Assembly (NCBI GenBank): GCA_016858145.1
Contig: JAEHOE010000002.1
Location: 2,852,001 to 2,916,000, forward strand
Length of the DNA stretch: 64,000 bases
Direction: 5' to 3'
From: Edaphochlamys debaryana
Lineage: Eukaryota; Chlorophyta; Chlorophyceae; Chlamydomonadales
This document shows, piece after piece, positions 11,508 to 23,684 of this stretch. Both the position numbers and the translations under genes were made by a program. Numbering within the stretch: position 1 is the first letter of the stretch; each line of letters starts with the position of its first letter. The notes below the pieces were generated by a model. It did no database searches and was not told the origin of the DNA. It saw only the letters and a list, made by a program, of their open reading frames with translations.

Positions 11508-14283
11508 ATGAGCGCACTAGAACACCAAGCAGCCGAGACAAGCTCAGCGGCCAGCACCAAGCGGCGGTGCGTGGGTCGTGGCGACCGCCCGGGAATCCCC
11601 CTCGCCTTCGCGGCACGCCCCCTCACCCCGCGTCGCCTCCTGACCCGTCGCTGCCCTGACCCGTACGCCCACCACGTCCCCCTCTCTCATCCCTGCTTAC
11701 CCACAGGTGAACGGCAGCAGAGCCGCTCAGCCTAGAGGGCATGGCCAGCCCGGCTGCTGTGGTCCTCTTTGACCCCAGCTTGTTGGCCAAGATCCTGCCA
11801 GACGTGGCGAAGAAGGCACCCTTCACACCACATCTGAACGGGAACCGTGGGGCTTTCCGAGCCGTCAGCAAGGACGCCCGGGCGGCCTTTGACAGGGCAT
11901 ACGAGGCGCCGCTGGTGTATGGGCCAAGGCGCTACCACAACTATGGCAGGCCCTCCACAAGGTGATGCCCTCTATTCCGCCACCCAGTCTGCTTTCCTGC
12001 TTACTTTCCTTTCCTCTTCCTTGCCAACCAAGCAATGCTTTCCTTCCGTCCCCAGCCCCTCGCAGGCGCTCTTCTGGGCCCTCAGCATGCTGCAGCGGGG
12101 GCGGAGGCCCACAGCAGTCCACATCGAGGACTGTCGAGACAACAACCCCGCAGGATGGCAGAAGGCAACGTGAGTCATTGGCGCTGGGCTCTGTAGGGCG
12201 AGGAAACGGCTGGTTCTGGGTCGCCGGCTTCACGATGTGACATGAGCATGTGCATCTCGGCTTGCTCCGTGTGTCCGCGGGCTGGACCCTGACCCTCATT
12301 TCAACGGCCCTCTTCTTCAGTTCCTCGGACGTGTCTGCCCATGCCCCTGACAGGCTCTTCCTCCTGCGGGGCATCCCCCAGCTCAGCGGCAGTCCGGGGA
12401 GGGGCGTTGCCTGCTTACAGCTGCCCGCAGACCTCCTCTCGCCCTCAGCCGCGCCCCTCATCGCCGGAGCCTTCCCAAACCTCGCACGCCTCGAGCTCTG
12501 CCGCCGCCTCACTTGCCTCGAGCTAACTCAGGTTCAGAAACTGAGCCCGGAGGCCTCCAGTCCTTGGCGCGGGGCCTCGCGCTGCTGCTTGGGGGCACGT
12601 CGGTGGCGGACGGGGTCCTATGGAACGCGAGCAGTGGCGAGGGCGCATGCAGCAGCGCGGGAGCTACAGCGGCAGCGGGGGGTGGGATCTCCGCAGGAGC
12701 AGGCGGCGAGGGGGCTGCGGGCGGGCTGGAGGACCGCCCCACCTCGCCCGGCTGGGGCCCGCTTCTTCCACACGTCACGACACTCCGCTTGACGGAGGCC
12801 AGGGCGGGGCGCCTCCCACATGGCTTCGCACCCGTCTTGCAGCAAGCCGCGCAGCTGAGAGACCTGGCCTTTGGCGGAGATTATGGTGGTAGCTGGGATG
12901 GCCAGCCACATGCTGACACGGAGGACATCCGTAGCGCCCTGGAGGAGCTTGCATCCGTGACCCAGCTCACAGCCCTCTCGCTCAACTCTTGCGCCGTGCC
13001 GCTCCTGCCCATCCTCACCGGCGCCCTTACGCGCCTAACCAGCCTCGAGCTGTCCGGCCAAGATGACACGTTCAGCCCAGCACTCTTCGCGCCCCTGCAG
13101 GGCCTGCAGAGGCTCGAGCTACCACGCGCTAGCCTGGGGGTTCCGGGGCTGGCCGAGGCCCTGAGCTCCCTGACCCGCCTCAGCGTGGGTGACTTCACCC
13201 TCCCAGCCCAGGAGCTGTCCCAGCCCCTGACCAGCATCCCCCGCTGGCGGCTGCCGGCGGGGCTGCGGGAGCTGGGGCTTGACAGCAGTCACCATCTGCC
13301 CGGAATGCCGCCGGAGGTGTTCGCCGGACTGGAGCTGCCGGGCGGTCTGCGAGTCAGCATTGGGGCCTCTACCTTGGTGCTCACCCCCGGCCGCCACACG
13401 GCCGCACCAGTTGAGGAGGAGGGCTTTGCGGGCACCGAGCTGCTGCCCGCCGCCGAGGAGGCGCTGTGCGGGGCCCTGCGCTGTGTACGCCAGCACTGGC
13501 TGCCCCAGGGCGGAATCGTACGCATTACGTACAAAGCCGAGGCGGCCGACCGCCATCTGCAGCCCGTGGGCGGCGCTGCGGGCACGGGCCCAGGCAGGCC
13601 CAACCACGGCCGCTGGCTGCGGGAGCTCGGGGCCCTGGGCCCTTCGCGACTGTGGCTCTCGGGCTTCCAGCTGTCGTACCAGGACGTGGAGGAGATGCGA
13701 GATAGCCTGGAGGAACTGGAGGTACGACAGGGTGGATCTTGGGATCATGGCATGGCAGGTGCATGTGCGTGACTTGTCACCCGTTGTCCTTCACTGTCCT
13801 CCGAAGGCCGCCCATGCCACCACCAACTCAATCCTCCTCTTCGTGCCCCACCCGCCGGCCCGGGCATCACAGGTCCTCTTCCTTGGGCCGCCCTGCGCGC
13901 TGCCTCTCCCGGCCATGCCGCTGCTGGCGGGCCTGCCTCACCTGCTGGAGCTGCATCTGGACGCCACGCCCTGGGCTGGACGCAGCTCCGCCGCCTCCAA
14001 GCTGAGGGCCCAGGCGCTGGCGTCGATCGTGGCCCTGGCCCGGGCTTGGCTCCAAGGCAGGCACCTCCAGCTAAACCTGTTACTAAGCGGAAGGGTGAGC
14101 GGAGAGCGCGTGCGGGCCATGGGCGCAGGGGCTCTGGAGTGCATGCGGGCGGCGGGCGTGCGGCCTCCGTACATGATGGTCGACGATGAGCCGTTGGAGC
14201 CGGACTCGGACTCAGAAGGATTTGACGATGAGCCTGCGGAGCTGTACACAGACGATTCCGAGGCGTCTGACGACGAGCAGTGA
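11508..14283 (+). pseudogene. F-box-like/LRR family unit 3, frameshifted
   Basis: The exons by homology are 11508-11566, 11707-11961, 12056-12169, 12354-13721 and 13873-14283. The F-box-like segment is VLFDPSLLAKILPDVAKKAP with AFRAVSKDARAAFD. At 12553-12554 one base is missing: gaggcctccag against gaggttctccag in unit 4. The reading frame moves from the N-terminal part (PQLSGSPGRGVACLQL) to another frame that carries the rest of the LRRs. A second defect is at the start of exon 2, where the homologous acceptor gives CG|G TGA, a stop. Using a later acceptor (ctcag at about 11732) or the Met at 11741 would avoid it. The C-terminus is acidic and ends EASDDEQ like unit 2. It is most likely a pseudogene. 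Confidence 0.68.
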
Positions 14284-15899
14284 GATGGCGGTCCAGTACC
14301 CGCGTGGCAACAACCACTTGAACGCCTGAGGGCCCACGGCTGGAAGCACCCGGGTTTGGGACGGGCTTGACATGTGCTTGGTTCGGGAGGAAATATATCG
14401 GCGCACAGCGCTTAGTGGTGCTCAGCATTATGGTGCGTGGTGGTGGCGCGGGTGCGTGGTGGTGGCGCGAATTCGGAGTGCTCCGAGTGGCCTGCCGGAC
14501 CAAGGCGGCCTCGGTGGCTTGGATAGAGGTGGCTGGACTTGGCCATGCAGAGTCGTGTGTTTTCTTGACATCCGTCTCCTGACGGTCTGCCTTCTGGAGG
14601 GCCTGGCGAGGCCGGCGGCTCTCAATCGCGCTCTCGTGCGCGCTGCGGGGGGCGCGGGCGGGGCCGCAGCTGCGGGTGGAGGCGGAGGCGGAGGGGGCGG
14701 TGTTGCAGGATGAGGAGGGCGGAGGTTCCCGTAGCCGTAGCTGCGGGTGGGTCCGGCCGGCTATGTCCAGGCTGAGGCGAGTAGAGGCCTGACTAGCTCA
14801 CCACCTCGTGTAGTGCGGGGTTCCAACGGATTAATGGCCGGGTGCGAGCCCGCGTGCCGTGGTGCGGGCTGGTGGTGGAGAGGGTTGAGGGCTGCACGGA
14901 GCCACACTCGAACATTGGGCCCCCCGGGGGGGTACCACGGGGCTCAGCCCTTTTCCTGCCTTCGGGCAGCCACCCTTGTCTTGACAGGCCAGGGCCCTGA
15001 CGGATACCGGAAGCGTGGGGTGCTGCTTTGGGAGAGGTTTCTTGATGCGTGCGTGGCCCAGGGCTTGGGGACGCGTCGCCGTTGAGTTGGGAAATTGAGA
15101 GGCTGGGCGCGCATGGTCGGCAGGACCCTGGGCCAAGGGCTGGCTCAGCGTTGGGCTACTCGCACACGGAAGATGCCACGTCCCTCCTTCGCCCCGCTGC
15201 CCCCGCACCCCCGGGCCTCGGGCTCCTGCCACCTCAGCCCCGCCCTCCCCTTGCCCCCCTCACACTGACTTCCTGCTTTGCCACGGCCGCGAGGTGACTG
15301 GGGGCCTGGAGCCAAGCTTGCCATCATGCCTGGCCGTGCCAAGCCTCCCCCCTGGCCAGGCCTGGCCTAAGCTGGGTCCACTAGCGGCAGTCTCGCACGA
15401 GGCCTCTTCCAGGCTCTTTCCTCCGATGCCCCGCTCCACTACTGCGCCCCCAGGGCGCCCCAACCAAGCTCTCCTTTCCTCACTAAATCCTCAGCCCCCT
15501 CCCAGCTCTCTTTTTCTCCGAGAGGTCCAGCGGGCGAGCAGCTCCTCGTCTGGATACCCCGCCGGAGAAACGGGAGAAGGAGGGGGAGGGGGCGTGTGTG
15601 TTTGGCCGTGGCGGGCCCGCCTCCCGGATTGGGTTCCCTGGCCGATCCTGGCTGAACGCGCAAGCTCCTTGCTGTATCACACACACGGTTGCTCCCGCGA
15701 CGTCGCTTACTGCGACGTCGCTCACTGCCAGGCTAAACGCTTGACATCAAGCGGGGTGCCGGCGCCCGATACCAGCTTACCGCGCGAGCCAAAAGCGCTT
15801 ATTCGCGTTGCAATGCCACTGACAACAAGCTGATGGCCGCCAACAGGAGCTGGCGTCCTTGAAGCCCTAACAGAAAAGCAAAGGGTTCACAGAGGAGCC
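14284..15899. promoter_or_regulatory. Spacer between LRR units 3 and 4
   Basis: There is no gene. The first 140 bases resemble the 3' flank of unit 2. About 14640-14710 is a GGC/GGA-rich low-complexity run. About 14930-14990 (gggctcagcccttttcc...) is a shortened version of the 3' flank that also follows unit 4 at about 19455. The promoter of unit 4 differs from that of units 1-3. It carries a tandem 15-bp GACGTC-containing repeat (separate entry). Confidence 0.45.
15697..15726. promoter_or_regulatory. Tandem palindromic GACGTC repeat upstream of LRR unit 4
   Basis: Two adjacent 15-bp copies, GCGACGTCGCTTACT and GCGACGTCGCTCACT, differ at one base and sit about 175 bases before the start codon. 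Each contains the 9-bp palindrome CGACGTCG with the GACGTC core bound by many bZIP factors. That it is a regulatory site is inference. Confidence 0.4.
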
Positions 15900-18784
15900 A
15901 TGAGTGCGAACATCGTGTTAAACACGTCCTCTATCAGCGCACAGCGACGGTGCGAAAGGGCTTGTGCCGCCCGTGCGGGGTCGGTGCGAAGGGGCTTGTG
16001 CCGCCCGTGCTTGGCATCACATGGGTTGCCATGTGTTGCCTTGCCCCGCGGCGCTGGCTTGCCGACAACGGCGGACTATAGTGCTCTCTCGCAGTGTCGC
16101 GGTGCCAAGCTCCACCACATTGCCAATTCCCTTCTGTTTTATCGGTACCCGGCCGTGCCCCAGGCGGCTGGAACCGCCTCCCGGCCAGGGAGCCCCGGCC
16201 GACGCCGTGACCCTGCTCCTGTGCAACCCCACGCTGCTCGCTAAAGCCTTGCCGGCATGGGAGGAGGAGGCGGAGGAGATACCGTCTGGATGCATGGTGG
16301 AGCCGCACAAATCCCTCGGGCATCTCCGTAGGGTCAGCACGGACGCCCAGGCGGCCTTCGACGCGGCGTGGGAGGGGCCTCTGATCTTCGCCCCCCAGCG
16401 GCAGCGTTACTACAGCCATGTCCTAGAGCTACGCAGCCCAAGGTGAATGTCCGCGCTGTTTGCCGCCATGTTAGCGGGCCAAGGCGTGAGCCAGGGGGCA
16501 GTGCCTGCTGCCCTCGTGCCTTCCGCAAGCATGCTCGTAAGCCGCTTCCTCCCCTCTTCGCTCAGGCCCTCGCTAGCGCTCGGCTGGACTCTGGGCATGC
16601 TGCGGCGGGGGCGGAGGCCCAAGGAGGTCCGCATTGGCGTCAACGAGCGGGTCTGCCCTGAGAAGTGGCGGCAGGGCGGGTGAGCTGCGGGTTGCAAGCA
16701 GGGTTTCCGCTGGTAGGGCTTTGGCGTGGCAGCAGGGGCGGGCGGCTTCCAATAGCTGTGAGCTACGGGTCCCAAGTAGTGTTTGCAGTGCTCCCAGGAG
16801 TTCTATGCCCTCACTTGCTTTCGGGATTTCCGGCTTGTATGTGCTTGTGCGTGCAGGCTAGACCTCCTGCGGGCCATCCCCCAGCTCAGCGGCAGGCCAG
16901 GGGAGGGCGTGGCAACCCTGGAGCTGCCGGCACAGCTGCTCTCGCCCTCGACCGCACCGCTCATTGCCGGGGCCTTCCCCAACCTCGCACGCCTGGAGCT
17001 GAGCGACTCACTCAGACTCAGCCCGGAGGTTCTCCAGTCCTCGGCACGGGGCCTCGCACTGCTGCTCGGTGTGCCTTCGGAGGCGGAGGGCGGCGGCGAG
17101 GGCCCACCAGCAGCGGACGCGGTCGCGCCGGGTGCGGGGACTGGCGGAGGCGCGGGCAGCGGAGCGGGAGCTACAGCGGCAGCAAGCGGCGAGGCGTCAG
17201 CGGGAGCGGGTGGCGACGCAACAGGCGGCAGCGTGGGGGCCGGCCTTTTGCCGCTGCTGCCCCGCCTGACGGAGCTTGGGCTGACCGGGCCCCCGGGGCT
17301 CCCGCCCGGCTTCACCTGGCTGCTGCAGCAGGCGACACAGCTGAGGACCCTGGAGCTGCGCGCGGAGAACTATGATTACCTGCCAGATCTGCCACCCGGC
17401 CGGGCACCCCTGGACGAGATTGCGTCCCTCACCCAGCTCAGCGCCCTCTCGCTCCACTCCTGCGACGTGCCGCCCCTGCCTGCTCTCATTGGCGACCTGA
17501 CAGGCCTCACCAGCCTCGAGCTGAGCAGCCTACACGGCTCGCACAGCCCGGCGATCTTCGCGCCCCTGCAGGGCCTGCAGAGGCTCGAGGTTCCACGCGC
17601 TAGCCTGGAGGTGACGGGGCTGGCCGAGGCCCTGAGCTCCCTGACCCGCCTCAGCGTAAAGGGCTTCACCCTCTCAGCCCAGGAGCTGTCCCAGCCCCTG
17701 ACCAGCATCCCCCGCTGGCGGCTGCCGGCGGGGCTGCGGGAGCTGGGGCTCGGGATAGGCGAGCAATGGGTGGCTGTGCACCCTGAGGTCCTGGCAGGAC
17801 TGGAGCTGCCCGCCGGTTTGCGTCTCGAACATGATTCCACGAAGCGTAGCTTCGTGCTCATCCCCGGCCGCCACACGGCCCCGCCGGTCGAGGAGGATGG
17901 GTTTGCGGGCACCGAGCTGCTGCCCGCCGCCGAGGAGGCGCTGTGCGGGGCCCTGCGCTTCGTTCTCCTGCACGGGCTGCAGCATGGCCACGCTGGCAAG
18001 CGCGGGCTGCTCAAGGGTGGTCAGCTGAACATTACCAGCTGAGGCGGCCGACCGTCTCCTGCAGCCCGTGGGCGGCGCTGCCGGCACGGGCCCAGGCAGG
18101 CCCAACCACGGCCGCTGGCTGCGGGAGGTAGCGGCCCTGGGCCCCACCCGGCTGACGCTCGAGGGCATCAGTCTGTCGTACCAGGACGTGGAGGCGATCG
18201 TGGAGCACATGGCCGACATGGGGGATCTGGAGGTACGGCAGGGTGGATCTGGGGACGGAATGATGATGATTTGGATAATGTGTCAGCATCTTGCCGCCCC
18301 GTACTCGTGGATTGAGTGTGTACGTGGATCTTTCCCTTGGCGCGCCGGCACCACAGTCCCCACACCTGCGCTCGCCCCGCCTGTCGTACCGGATCCCTTC
18401 CAGGCCCTGGCGTTCGAGCGACCCTCCAAGCTTCCTCTCCCAGCGCTGCCGCTGCTGGCGGGCCTGCCTCGCCTCAAGGACCTCGCCCTCGACGCCATTC
18501 CCTGGGCGGGCGACGACGAGGACAGCTCCGAGCTGCGGGGCCAGGCGTTGTCGTCGATCGTGGCCCTGGCCCGGGCCCGGCCCGAGGGCAGGGACCTGGC
18601 CCTCGACCTGCGCTGCGGGGAGGAGGACGCTGAGGCATGGGCGCGTGTGCAGGCCCTGGCGGTGCGCTCTCGGGAGGAGATGGTGGCGTTGGGCGTGAGG
18701 CCCTTGCGCCTGGCGGTGGAGGGCATAGACCTGTACCTCCCTCCAGTACCTCCAGACGCGGAGGATGGTGAAGAAGCAGATTGA
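15900..18784 (+). pseudogene. F-box-like/LRR family unit 4, frameshifted
   Basis: The exons are 15900-15949, 16164-16442, 16566-16679, 16857-18232 and 18404-18784. The first three splices keep frame (CG|GTGCGA donor, then R-R-LEPPPGQGAPADAV, then VTLLLCNPTLLAKALPAW). The LRR exon reads normally up to a GQLNITS stop at 18040-18042. There two bases are missing relative to unit 3: ATTACC-A-GCTGAGGCG against ATTACGTACAAAGCCGAGGCG. Downstream the family sequence continues in another frame (VGGAAGTGPGRPNHGRW, then LALDLRCGEEDAEAW) to 18784. The copy is the most diverged of the tandem units in its first two exons. It is a probable pseudogene, or it encodes an LRR protein truncated at about the end of the GRHT-containing region. 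Confidence 0.68.
15948..16010 (+). repeat. 34-bp tandem duplication covering the first splice donor of unit 4
   Basis: The block cggtgcgaaagggcttgtg ccgcccgtgc starts at 15948 and again at 15982 with one change (aaa to aag). The first copy includes the exon 1 donor CG|GTGCGA, so a second identical donor sits 34 bases downstream. Confidence 0.6.
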
Positions 18785-21700
18785 GGGCTCCGGTACGGAA
18801 GGCACCCTGAGTCGCTCGATGGAGGGTTGCCCCGGGAGGCACAGCGAGCAGGATGGAGGGTGTGATGAGCACGAGGGATATGTGAGATAGCCGGGCTAGC
18901 TGGCTGGGCCAGAACTGGTGCGCGGTCGTCGGGCCAGCAGTAGAGGTGCCCGGGCGCTGGCCAAGCAGGGACAAGCAAGCTCAGGGATTTTGGTTATTTT
19001 GACGACGGTGTAGACGGTGGATGGTTCAGGGCTGAAGAGACAAGTGCAGGCGGGACCGGTACTGGTAGCGAACTGAGGACCTGAATCTGAAGGGCTGAGC
19101 GAAGGGGCACGGTTTAGGTGCCGGCTAGCTAGGTAGGTGTTGCATGCGCTGAGCCTAGGTTGGTACGCGCATGAGGGGTGTGTCCTGTCACGCGCGCGTG
19201 TTGCTAGGCGTGGTTCGCCCGCCCAGCTTCGAAGATTGAATACGGTTCAAGGGGATGGCTTTTGCCTAGTTCATACGGGGTCGACGTGGGGCTTGGGGTT
19301 CAGAGGGCCCGTGCGTTTAAATCATATGCTTCGCTTTGTGTGGGTCCGTTGCGTGGTTGCGCAGGCCCCTAGCTTATGGCGACGTTCCGGCGCTGTGGCG
19401 CGTAGTGCTTGCTTAAATGCGCGGCCCCAGTGCTGCCCGGCCTCGCGGGGTTTGGGGCTCAGCCCTTTTCCCTGTCCTGAGGAGGACAGACTCCCTTGTT
19501 GCTAGCTCTGCGTAGTGGCTGGCAAGTGGCGTGGAGGTAGGGGTGAATGAAGGACTGAGCTCGGCTGTATGGGTTTCCTGTGCTCGTGCGTTGTGGTCCT
19601 CGCTGGTGGTTGGAGCGGTGGTCCTTACGGCTCCAGGGTGCGGTCCCTAACTGTAGTTGTAGTTCTTGCTTCTTGTGCGGCGGCGGCGCTCTCGAGCTTG
19701 CGTGGATTAAGGAAGGTTTGTCCTGCGGAAACCCCAACCGCAACCCCCTGCGGAGGCCCCAACCGGGTGCGGCCCCTAGCTGTGGCACGAGTGCGTGCTC
19801 TTTTAGCTCCAGCCCTACATACGGCCACCGGCGGAGCGTGCAGGGGACATGGAGGCATGCCTGCAATGCGCGTACCATACGTGCATGTATGTGAAGCGGG
19901 CGGGGGCGGTAGCGGGTAGGTGGCAGGCGCGGAAGCGGGTGGCAGGAGGTAGGCAGGGACAGAGGCTTGAGGGGGGGCCACGGCAGGCTGAAGTTGGATA
20001 AGGGCGTTCGTATGGACCAGTGCCCAGCCCGGGTCGATACCGGTGATAAAGGGCCAAGCCCGCAAGCAACTGATGAAACATGTCCATGGGGCCCCTGGCG
20101 CAGCATGCAGCTATAGCTGCTAAGTAGCTACTTATCATCATGCATGCATCAGCACCCCTGTGCAATGACCCCTGTGGATGGCAGGCGCTGCATCAGCCAA
20201 GGCATCTGCCCCGAGTACCCCGAGTACCAGGCACGCCCGTTCATTCCCTGGTGGCGCGGGGGGCCTGCTGGCAGTGCCCGCAAAAGCTTAGTTTAGGAAT
20301 CTGCGTGACAGCACTTCGCAGGGGCAAGCGCAGCCGTTGACAACACGCGCGCACGGCCCCTGCAGGAGGTACACCTCATCACGCACGCACTATCATCAGG
20401 CACCTCGACGAATGAAAGGGCGGGTGGCGGGGAGCGAGCGAGGCGGCGCGCCAGCCAGGGGGGCCCAGCCAGCGAGTGCATGCGCGGGGGCGCGGCAGCG
20501 GGTACGCAGCACCTACCCATGCGGGCATGCGGCCCCAATCCCGCCCCTCCGTCCCTGCCTACCCTGCCATGGGTGCATCATCGTGCCTTCACTCCGCAAG
20601 AAGGAAAGTGCAAGATCTCAGCTTTCTCCTACCCGCCACGGCTCTTCCATGCTCAGTATCGGTGCCGCCGCCGCGCCGGCGCGGCGCGCGCCGCCTCGCT
20701 CGCTCCACCTATCCCGGCTGTGGCTAGACGCACTGCGAGGCATGACGGGCAGGCCAGCCTCCACGAGCGGTAGGAGGTTGCGCCAGCCCGGTTACCCCAA
20801 TACATGCGCCGCTATCTGTGCTTCGGGCAGCGGTCACAACGATAACCGCGGGGCTCGGGGCCCGCGCTTTGTCACCAATCGCCATCGTGGCCGACTAGGC
20901 CGACGTGCCGACGTTCCACTATTGACAGCACCGGTCCAAGTTAGGCGGCAGCAAGCGCTGGTTTTGGCAGGGAGTTTCTGAAGCGCTTGGCTGGGCAAGG
21001 AGCGCTTGTGAGAACCCTCGCTCGCGCTTACTCGCGCCCCGCCCGCCGGATATACACTAGTCGATAAGCCCGAGTCAAGCCGTAGTGGGCCATTTCCAAG
21101 CAGAGGTTAAAACACCAATTATTATGGCGCGGACTGGTTCCCGGGCGACGAGCGCTCTACACTTTCCCTGGGCGGGCCCAGCCACGGGCTGTTGACTGTT
21201 TGGGGGCCACAGGCCATGTGCGCTGCGCGTCCCGGACTTGAGTGCTCAAGATAAGACAGCTCAAAGTGCTTTGCGACAAGCGACTAGCCCAACCGAGGCG
21301 TGAAGATGGAATTAGACCCTGATACGGCACACGGTCGCGGGTCCGTTGTCGTCCTCTTTCCACTCAGGCGGTCAGGAATTACCATACGCATTTGGCGCAT
21401 ACGAGGAGGTGCCGCTTCCCAGAGTAGCGGCCTAGATCGGCGGGCCACCACGAAGTACGTAGGACTGTGAAGTGGTCCACGAGTGGAGTGAGGCGTGAGC
21501 AGTCAGCCCCTCCAAACACGCTGCTGAACACATAACGCGGCTGCGACACGGACTTAACTCACGCGGTTTACTAGGACGACTTTCGGCTTCACCCGACCCG
21601 CTACGAGCTATCTTTTGCCGCTTTGCGCCCCACGCCAGACGGCAGAAAACCGCTTGCGAAGACGTGCTCATGGCGCTGCGGCGCTAGACGAGGGCGCGCC

Positions 21701-22074
21701 GGCCTCTTTCGGCTTGCCAGCCCAGTCTGAGCATTGCCGAGCTTGAGGTGGTCCTTCCGGCAGGGACAGCCGCTCGCCTGAAGCCTATTGTCCTATCGAA
21801 ACGCTTTGTGGCGCAACTCATCAGGCGGAGCTCTCTTTCCGCGGGAACGATGGCTGATACCGGCAAGTGCGGGCTTTGTGGCTCGCCCCCGCCACTTGGG
21901 TAGACTTAAAGTAATGGCAACACACGGCGTGCCGGGCTGCGGCGACTTGCGCGCCGTGGGCTTTCGGTCCAACAACTGCTCTCAGTTTGTCGCGCCCGCA
22001 CAGACTTTCTCGATAGCGGTCGGCAGCCTGGAGCTCGCACAGCAGGCCGCTTCTTGGACTCTGGCGCGGGCGAC
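18785..22074. other. Long spacer between the LRR array and the RWP-RK gene
   Basis: I find no convincing gene in these 3.3 kb. Open frames such as 20337-20981 lack domain similarity and have Arg/Ser/Pro-rich composition typical of GC-rich noise. The recognisable content is the 3'-flank repeat at 19361-19505. The segment 20980-22074 is less GC-rich and probably includes the promoter of the RWP-RK gene. The frame leading into the Met at 22075 stays open for some codons upstream (LDSGAGD), so a further 5' exon is possible. Confidence 0.45.
19361..19505 (+). repeat. LRR-unit 3'-flank repeat, direct copy
   Basis: The sequence gctgtggcgcgtagtgcttg, followed by ggccccagtgctgcccggcc and ending ccctgtcctgaggaggacag, recurs in inverted orientation at about 61484-61650. 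There it lies downstream of the minus-strand LRR copy. The distance from the end of the gene is similar on both sides (about 0.6-0.7 kb). Confidence 0.7.
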
Positions 22075-22953
22075 ATGTTTATGGACAGCATCCACTCGCT
22101 GGAAGGCGTGCTGGGCGCCGGGCTGCCCATGCTTGACTCGGGCGGTGAGCCAAATCGCTCGTTGATTAATCTCGCGCTTGTCGGTCCTCGCCGGGAAAAC
22201 CACGGTGCACGACCGCGTGTCCCGTTCGCTTTCTCGGCTGTGTGCTGAGGCTACAACACCAGGGGATATCCTCAGCCCGGAACACCCCTTGCGCCCCCTC
22301 CGCAGGTGGTTTTGAGGAGCTGCTGCTCAGCAACTTGCCGCGGGTCAGCCTGGAGGACGTGGGCGGTCCCGAAGACGAGCGGGTGAGGCCGCGTGGCCTG
22401 CTCCCAGACATACAGCCGTCCCTCCCTCCCGCGAACGGGCAGGCCCCTCCGGTTCGATCTTCCCCTCCCCGTGGGGGCAACAGCCTATGCAAGATGCTGT
22501 GCGTGCCCATGCAGTTACGCGTGCGCCGGCCTGCGGGCTAGGCAAAGCCAGTAGTTCCGTGCGTTGCGCTGAGGGTGTACGCCTCAGTTGACAGCGGTTC
22601 CCCTAGCTGGTTTCTTGAGGTCGCCTGTAGGACTTTTCGTGAGCAACGTCCGCCTTAACAAGCTCGTGCCCATTTACAAGCGAACTCATGAAAGGCGTGC
22701 CCATAATTTTCCTGAAGACGAAACGTCGGCCCTCCCTAATGACCCGGGCCAGCCCTGCCCCAGGGCCCAAACCCCCGCCCCGCCCCGTCCCCTTGCGCCC
22801 AAAGCCCTGTCACTGCTGCCGTTATAACCTTGAGCCTTTCCGTCCCGCGATGCCCCCTCGCAGCACGTTGCCATGATCCTGGGGAGCTCGGAAAGCATCT
22901 TCGACCTTCTCAACACCAACCCCGACATACGGGCATCGGCCACCCCGTCCGCT

Positions 22954-22986
<33 letters not shown>

Positions 22987-23652
22987 CAACAGCAGCAGCA
23001 GCAACAACAACAACAACAACAGGCGCAGCAGCAGCAACAGGCGCAGCAGCAGCAGGCGCAGGCGCAAGCGCAGCAACAAGCGCAACAACAGGTGGGACCA
23101 GGCTCCCGCAAGGTAGCGCGGTTGGTTATGGCCCCCTTTCACCTGGGGCTGAGCGCACTGCTGCCCCTCGTTAACTCCTTTAACCCCCCACGGCTTCCTC
23201 TGACACTCAACACGCGTGCCCCTCATACCAAGGCGGCGTCACGCACGCCCCACCGCGGCGTTCCCTCCCCCCATCTTCACGCGTGCCCCTCCTCCTCGCC
23301 CATCCCATCGCCGCAGGCTCGCGAGCAGGCCCAGCAAGCGGAGCAGGCCCAGCAGGCTGCCGCAAGCGCCGGGCCCGCGCCCACGTCGGCCCAAATGGTC
23401 GCCCGCAACAACGCCCTCCTGCTGCAGCCGGGCTCCATGTCCCTGCACAGCGCCACGCTCACCCCGGCGCAGCAGACCGGGCTGCAACAACAGCTGCAAA
23501 TGCTGCAACAGCAACAACAGCAGGGTGGCAGTGGCGTCTGGTCGGCTTCTGTGCCGGCGGCCCAGCAGGGCCGCCGCCAGCCCTCGAGCGGCGGAGCCAG
23601 CGGCACCACCCAGGTGGCGCTGCAGCCCGCCGCACGCCTGATGCAACAACAA

Positions 23653-23684
<32 letters not shown>

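Noticed and set aside
20337..20981. 214-codon plus-strand open frame in the spacer before the RWP-RK gene
   Set aside because: Arg/Ser/Pro/Ala-rich with no recognisable motif or splice partners; typical noise in high-GC DNA.
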